Source: Neckera pumila
Lineage: Eukaryota; Streptophyta; Bryopsida; Hypnales; Neckeraceae
NCBI GenBank assembly: GCA_963969595.1
Contig: OZ018413.1
Location: 8,732,211 to 8,796,210, forward strand
DNA length: 64,000 nucleotides
Direction: 5' to 3'
Position 1 is the first letter of the stretch. The number at the start of each line of letters is the position of its first letter. The notes under the pieces were generated by a model that saw only the letters and a program-made list of their open reading frames with translations, was not told the origin of the DNA and searched no databases. The position numbers were made by a program, and so were the translations under genes. Shown here piece by piece: positions 59,101 through 64,000 of this stretch.

Positions 59101-61263
59101 ATATATTATGATATAATATATATGTTAATATATTATATTATATATATTATGACATATATAATATATAATATATGTATATTATATACATTATAATATATAT
59201 GACATATATATTATATATATATATATATATCATAGATATCATAATATCTGTCATATATATGTCATACATATGTCATACATAATATATATGATTATATTAC
59301 ATATTATCATAATTGTATATTATACAATATCATGTTATTATAACTTATATGTTATACAGATACATATTATCATTATAATATCATAATATATAATATTATC
59401 TGATGTTTAGATATTATAAATATTAATAGACAGATATATATAATGTATATAATTATAATTATACATTATATAATATATTAATATAATTATTATATTATTA
59501 TATATAATAATATATATAATGTAATGTATTATATTATAACATATTATATTGATATAATAATTTATATAATCATAATATATACTATATTTGATAAAAAAAT
59601 TTTGAGGTCATCGATAACTCTGACCCGTCCACTAGTTTCTTCACTTCTTCATTCACATATCGAAAAACGTCCAATTTGCTCGTATTCATTGGCAACAAAA
59701 TGAGTGATAGAACTACACTGTCCATTTTCCTGCGAATTGATCGATGGGGTTGCTGACATCCTGCTTCACTAACAAAAACGTTGAGGCTTTCTCTGGCTGC
59801 TGACATTTTGGCACTTTCCCTCCGCTGACACTTGTTCCCATGAACAGCTGCGACTCTGCCGTATATAGCATGTGATGTCTTCAACTGTTTTGAACACCTT
59901 TGCGAATAACCCAATGCCGCGGCGTAGCATGCATTGCACACAACTGTGCCATCCAGTTTTGTCACATACTTATCTCTTGTCTGACCCTCCGTGCGAGTAT
60001 AAAACGCATTCAACATTTGCATTATCCACGTAGCGCGTGCTTCATATTTCTGCCCCCATGCCATATATCGTTGGTCCAATATATATTTGGCATTTATATA
60101 ACGCAAACAATTTCGTTTACATGCTCCACTCTCCTTCACACACATAACACTATCCAAAGTCACTTTTTTACTAACAGACTCCCCCCTCTCCCTTGGACTT
60201 CTCACCCTCGCCCTCCTATTTGCCATTGAATATTGCCTCCTTGGTGCTTGTTCAGGTTGTCCTCCCATTCTCATGAAACCTTCGGTATTAGCTTCAGAGC
60301 CTTGCGTCATTGGAGAACTTCTCTCCGATGTACTTCTCTGACCTTGACTTGATGGCGTAAACTCAAAATTCCTCGGGTTCTCTTTTACCTCATGAAAATC
60401 AAACTCTGGTGCTGAAACCGGAGGAAAAGAGAAATTTTGTCCGTCCCTCGAATTTGTTGTCGCCGTTCTCATTTCCGAGGGAAGTGCACGACGAACTGAA
60501 GCACGATGCCATCGTATAACCTTATCTATGCAATCTCCCATAGTTTTCCCTACCAACTCTCCAACCCATTCTATTTCATGTACAACATGGGTGATGCGAA
60601 CCGCTATTTCGAAAGGACGTAATTTCACTTTGTAAAGTTCATCACCGCATGCAACACTGGTATCCACGATGCCAAACCCCACAACACGTCCTCCCTCACC
60701 AATCAGTTGAACCATGCCATTGGTAGCTTCGGCTTGTGCACTAGTAGGTTCACGATTTTCATCTTCAAAAAGTCTTCCTCGTACCACACGTGCTAGTCTG
60801 TGCCCTACGCTTCTTCGCTCAGTTGCAACCACTGTAGTGCCCACTGCATTGAAAACCACTGGACTCCCAAATGCTTCCGTTGCCATATTCTTCCGCCACT
60901 GCAGCATTACAATTACGTATTTCCCTTACAACTGTTGAATTTCAATATGTTTGCAAACAAAAACTATAATTGAAATTAAACTCTAATTATTATTTTCAAA
61001 AAATAGCTTTGCCACCTTCTAATAATGCAGAAACAAACAAGAATAGGTTCAGAAAATCAAATTCCTCAAACATTAATAAAAAAATAAAAACAATAACTTT
61101 GTCACTTCTTTTTTCCCATCCTTTTGCTTCGACTAATTCCATTACCTCATTTCATCAATATATTGTTCTAAACAATAATATACTGCACCTAGAATTTCCA
61201 ATACACTTCAAATTGTACTAAAAATAGTTACAAGCACTTCATTCTAATTTGAATTTCATAACA
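56092..61263. mobile_element. 5.17-kb duplicated segment, copy 2
   Basis: This segment is nearly identical to 16655-21826. It begins inside the last codons of the trihelix-like gene, which is complete here, and ends at the same base as copy 1, after which the sequences differ completely. It holds a homopolymer-rich tract (56290-56490), non-coding DNA with only chance frames, an almost pure A/T block (58920-59590) and the intact minus-strand Cys-rich gene (59582-60907). Because the trihelix gene runs into the segment only in this copy, copy 2 or a longer relative is the probable source and copy 1 the truncated product. Which copy inserted last cannot be told without flanking comparisons. Confidence 0.85.
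59582..60907 (-). CDS. Cys-rich transposon-like protein, 441 residues, intact
   Basis: Residues 1-145 form a beta-rich looking region (VVFNAVGTTVVATERRSVGH, GFGIVDTSVACGDELYKVKL, VGKTMGDCIDKVIRWHRASV) loosely like modules in plant transposon-encoded proteins. Residues 150-250 are a polar, Ser/Arg-rich linker. Residues 256-340 have Cys at 256, 263 and 267 (CVKESGACKRNC), a Trp/aromatic helix (YMAWGQKYEARATWIMQMLN) and a second pair at 324/327 (VVCNACYAAALGYSQR), probably one zinc-binding module, with a following basic stretch. This layout resembles the N-terminal zinc module ahead of a DDE core in several eukaryotic transposase-like proteins, but no catalytic DDE core follows; the frame ends in the A/T block. 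It converges on the trihelix-like gene. It could be an accessory or truncated transposase; no function is claimed. Confidence 0.6.
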   Translation of the reverse strand: MLQWRKNMATEAFGSPVVFNAVGTTVVATERRSVGHRLARVVRGRLFEDENREPTSAQAEATNGMVQLIGEGGRVVGFGIVDTSVACGDELYKVKLRPFEIAVRITHVVHEIEWVGELVGKTMGDCIDKVIRWHRASVRRALPSEMRTATTNSRDGQNFSFPPVSAPEFDFHEVKENPRNFEFTPSSQGQRSTSERSSPMTQGSEANTEGFMRMGGQPEQAPRRQYSMANRRARVRSPRERGESVSKKVTLDSVMCVKESGACKRNCLRYINAKYILDQRYMAWGQKYEARATWIMQMLNAFYTRTEGQTRDKYVTKLDGTVVCNACYAAALGYSQRCSKQLKTSHAIYGRVAAVHGNKCQRRESAKMSAARESLNVFVSEAGCQQPHRSIRRKMDSVVLSLILLPMNTSKLDVFRYVNEEVKKLVDGSELSMTSKFFYQI

Positions 61264-64000
61264 ATGTTCAAACACACAAAAAAAGTGCGTTGATAGCCTA
61301 CTCTATAAATCATAGTTGACCTTCATGAGTCCATTTTCATCGCACTAAACTTTCAGTAATTTCCACTGAAAACACCGTATATATTTTTATGAAACCTTTC
61401 ACATTTTCGACTTCGTTGTACTCTTGCAAATATAACCATTTTCATCCAATTTCTTATACATGCTTTCACAAAATTCTACATTGTAAACAAGTTTTTTTCT
61501 CCTATACATTGTGGTGTGCAAATTTGAATTAACAAAGAACACACGCGTAAATTGATAATCTACAAATCATCAATGCCTTTTTGGATAATTTTAAAACTGC
61601 ATCAAAAATATAAAAAATATGACTCTCTACTACTTTTAAGTCATTCATCCAAATATGATGAATGAATTCTTCCCATATATAACTACAACACCTCTTTTTC
61701 AATGCTTTTGTTTTAAGTCTTCAAATTAATTTCTTGTATGACAAACTCCACTTACAACTTTTAGCAAAAATACTATTGAATTTGGGCTTCTTCATAATTG
61801 AATTGGGATTAGGAAAACATATTACAATTTCCTATCTTCAAAAACATTGACATCAAGTGATCATAACTACGAACCCTTTGGTGTAATTCAAGAAATTGAA
61901 GTACATAGGGATTCAATAACCTCCATGTTCATACCAACATTTTTTTTGACAGCTAACCGCCACCCATCCACTTCAATAATTATTTGGAACTAATAGTTCT
62001 TTTATGGTTAGAACATACGGAATTGAAATCAAGCAATCTATCCTTCCAATTATTTCCAGACATGACCCTCAAAAACATGAAATTTATATATGGAACAACA
62101 CTGAACTGAACCACCAATAAAATTCTATTCAATTTCGAACAACTTAAGCAAGATTTTGGGAACATGCTCAATAAAAACGTAATAACTTTTAACAATGACA
62201 ATGCTCTACAAGCATTCATCAATAACTATTGCACTAGTATGGATTTTTTGGAAAAAGTTCTATTTAAGGAAAAAAACAACATAAGAAATCTTATGATTCC
62301 ATGGAAATGTATAGAGAAGGTGGGGATGACGTCCTAAATAACCAATCTACTTCTTCAAATAGAACAAACTACTTGATTACAATGTTAATCATGTCATATG
62401 CATTGTTTTCATCCCACCAACATGGCAATCTAGGCAAATCGTAGACTATCAATACAAAAACTTCGAAAAAAGGTTATATTTGGTTCACAAATTTTTACAA
62501 ACGTAGAAAGCCTTTAATCATTCCATTTCCCATCAATGAGATGAAAATAATGAGTTCAATAAATGTGTATTTTTATTTGGAATGTCTAATGTAAAGTTTT
62601 TGATAAAGTCCTTTAGTTCCTTCAATTTTCAATGTTGTTGCAAAAACTTAAAATTTTGTTCTGTAGATTGTTCAGTAAATCATTGCAACAATGGAATTGC
62701 CTTTCTTTAATTTCATAACTACATTTTTCACTATTAATTATTTTAATTCATTATATAGAACTTTCTACCTACTACAATTTTCTAAATGTCTCATAATTGC
62801 AAGTGCTATGAATTTTGTTACGCATGTTTCAAACTAACTTTCAACTATAAATATGAAGAACCTTCACTATTATGGCTAATTTTTGGGCAAATGTGCCATT
62901 GTTCATAGCTGTTGACACGTTCTCTGTACTTATAAAGAAAGATTCCTAGAATTGGAAAGTTGGTTTTCCATAATACACGTGTTTCAGTACATTCTTGAAT
63001 TTGCATTCTACAAATTTTTTATTCAATAGACCAGGGCATTCACACAGCACCTAAATATCTTGTGACAAACTCTAAAGTCGGTAGCTCTTAAAGCAGTCAG
63101 GCTTGAAATGCAACCTCTAACTGAGAGATACATTTCACTTTCTTCTAAGTACCAACAGTGCACTTTAAAAAGGGGTGGTTTTCATAGACCACTTTGTTTC
63201 ACCTTCCAAAAACAGTAATTAACTTAAAGAACATAAAACGACTTCAAAAACATTTCTTTTTTATAATTTTATTTCCAAACAAAACTACTGAACATTGTTA
63301 TAAACATTTTAGCTTCTTCCTAAATACAATATATTTTTTAAGAGGTTGCTTTCAAAGCCGCCTATTGTTCTACATATTTAATAATGGAATTCAATCTTGC
63401 TGTGACAATCATGGAAACGCGTACTCTTCACTTCAAGTGCTATACACTATGGAAAAAATATATAATGAATTTGGAAAAAGGATGTATATATGAAAATCTT
63501 GGTATGGTAATGTAGTAAAAGCGATTGCCTTCTTTACATCAACCCTATAGAATGCTACTAAATAGATATGAGTTGGTCTTTCAATGGACCACTTTAGTCA
63601 ATGATTGAATCCCTCAAAAAATTATTCATTGCAAGAGCCACTCATTGACCTCGATTTCCTCTAATCACTTTACAAGTTGTTAGACACTTAGGGTCAAAAA
63701 TACATACATACAACAAAAATCTTAGGACATTCATAAATAATTCAAAAATGCTTTCAAAAATATGAAACCTCTTGGGTTACGTTATTCATTCATTTTCCTT
63801 TCTCTGAAAAATGAGTGAAATATAATTCGATCCATGCAAACCTACGGAATAGGCTGACCAGTCCTTCAATGCTGAATTTCAGAGCATGGAATTCAATTTA
63901 ACAGAACTCGTTGCAAACACGTAACCCTAATCCAGAGATTAAAGCGAATCTCAACATCTGAGACACCCGACTGCCCAATTCGCGCGCTATCGCTCCAAGC
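61264..64000. other. gene-poor DNA to the window end
   Basis: No supportable gene. The frames at 61980-62222 and 63194-63493 lack recognisable domains. GC content rises in the last 100 bases (ATTCGCGCGCTATCGCTCC near 63978), so a gene or its 5' region may begin beyond the window. Confidence 0.5.

Overview
The window looks like nuclear DNA of a land plant, probably a non-seed plant (moss, lycophyte or fern; this narrower placement is inference). Evidence: short GT-AG introns in recognisable plant genes (gamma-SNAP, PRT6-type UBR ligase, F-box/kelch, trihelix factor, RecQ-type helicase), a plant-type TTTAGGG interstitial telomere tract, a CACTA transposon with the canonical plant terminus, a very AT-rich background and long pure A/T blocks. 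Most of the 64 kb is mobile elements, decayed genes and gene-poor DNA. Only three coding units read without internal stops over their recognisable length: gamma-SNAP (which lacks its last coding exon), the trihelix-like gene and the second copy of a Cys-rich gene.

Layout. 1-6 kb: gene-poor, with a GC-rich island and a possible LTR-like segment. 6.0-6.7 kb: minus-strand F-box/kelch-like gene with an in-frame stop in the F-box. 9.0-14.8 kb: minus-strand PRT6-like N-recognin pseudogene with at least five in-frame stops and a damaged RING. 14.8-15.8 kb: almost pure A/T block. 16.66-21.83 kb: first copy of a 5.17-kb direct duplication. 22.1-22.9 kb: orphan CACTA right end, then telomere-like repeats. 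24.5-28.5 kb: decayed MULE-type transposon, with a degenerate permuted methyltransferase-like ORF just upstream (28.8-29.5 kb). 29.7-31.9 kb: gamma-SNAP gene, all minus strand. 34.3-39 kb: unrecognised coding relic, A/T blocks and a truncated RecQ helicase. 39.2-40 kb: cluster of ten TTTGACC boxes. 40-47 kb: gene-poor. 47.5-52.3 kb: decayed ISXO2/Merlin-like transposase gene split by a complete 4,124-bp CACTA element with a 3-bp target duplication. 54.8-56.1 kb: intact trihelix-like gene. 56.09-61.26 kb: second copy of the 5.17-kb duplication, with an intact convergent Cys-rich gene. 61-64 kb: gene-poor.

The most notable items are the CACTA-in-ISXO2 nest, where removing the CACTA and one target copy joins the older frame; the near-identical 5.17-kb copies 39.4 kb apart, which link a trihelix-like DNA-binding gene to a convergent Cys-rich gene and may be part of an undescribed two-gene element; and gamma-SNAP losing its 3' end next to a MULE/methyltransferase cluster. 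Identifications rest on reading translations by eye; no database search was run.
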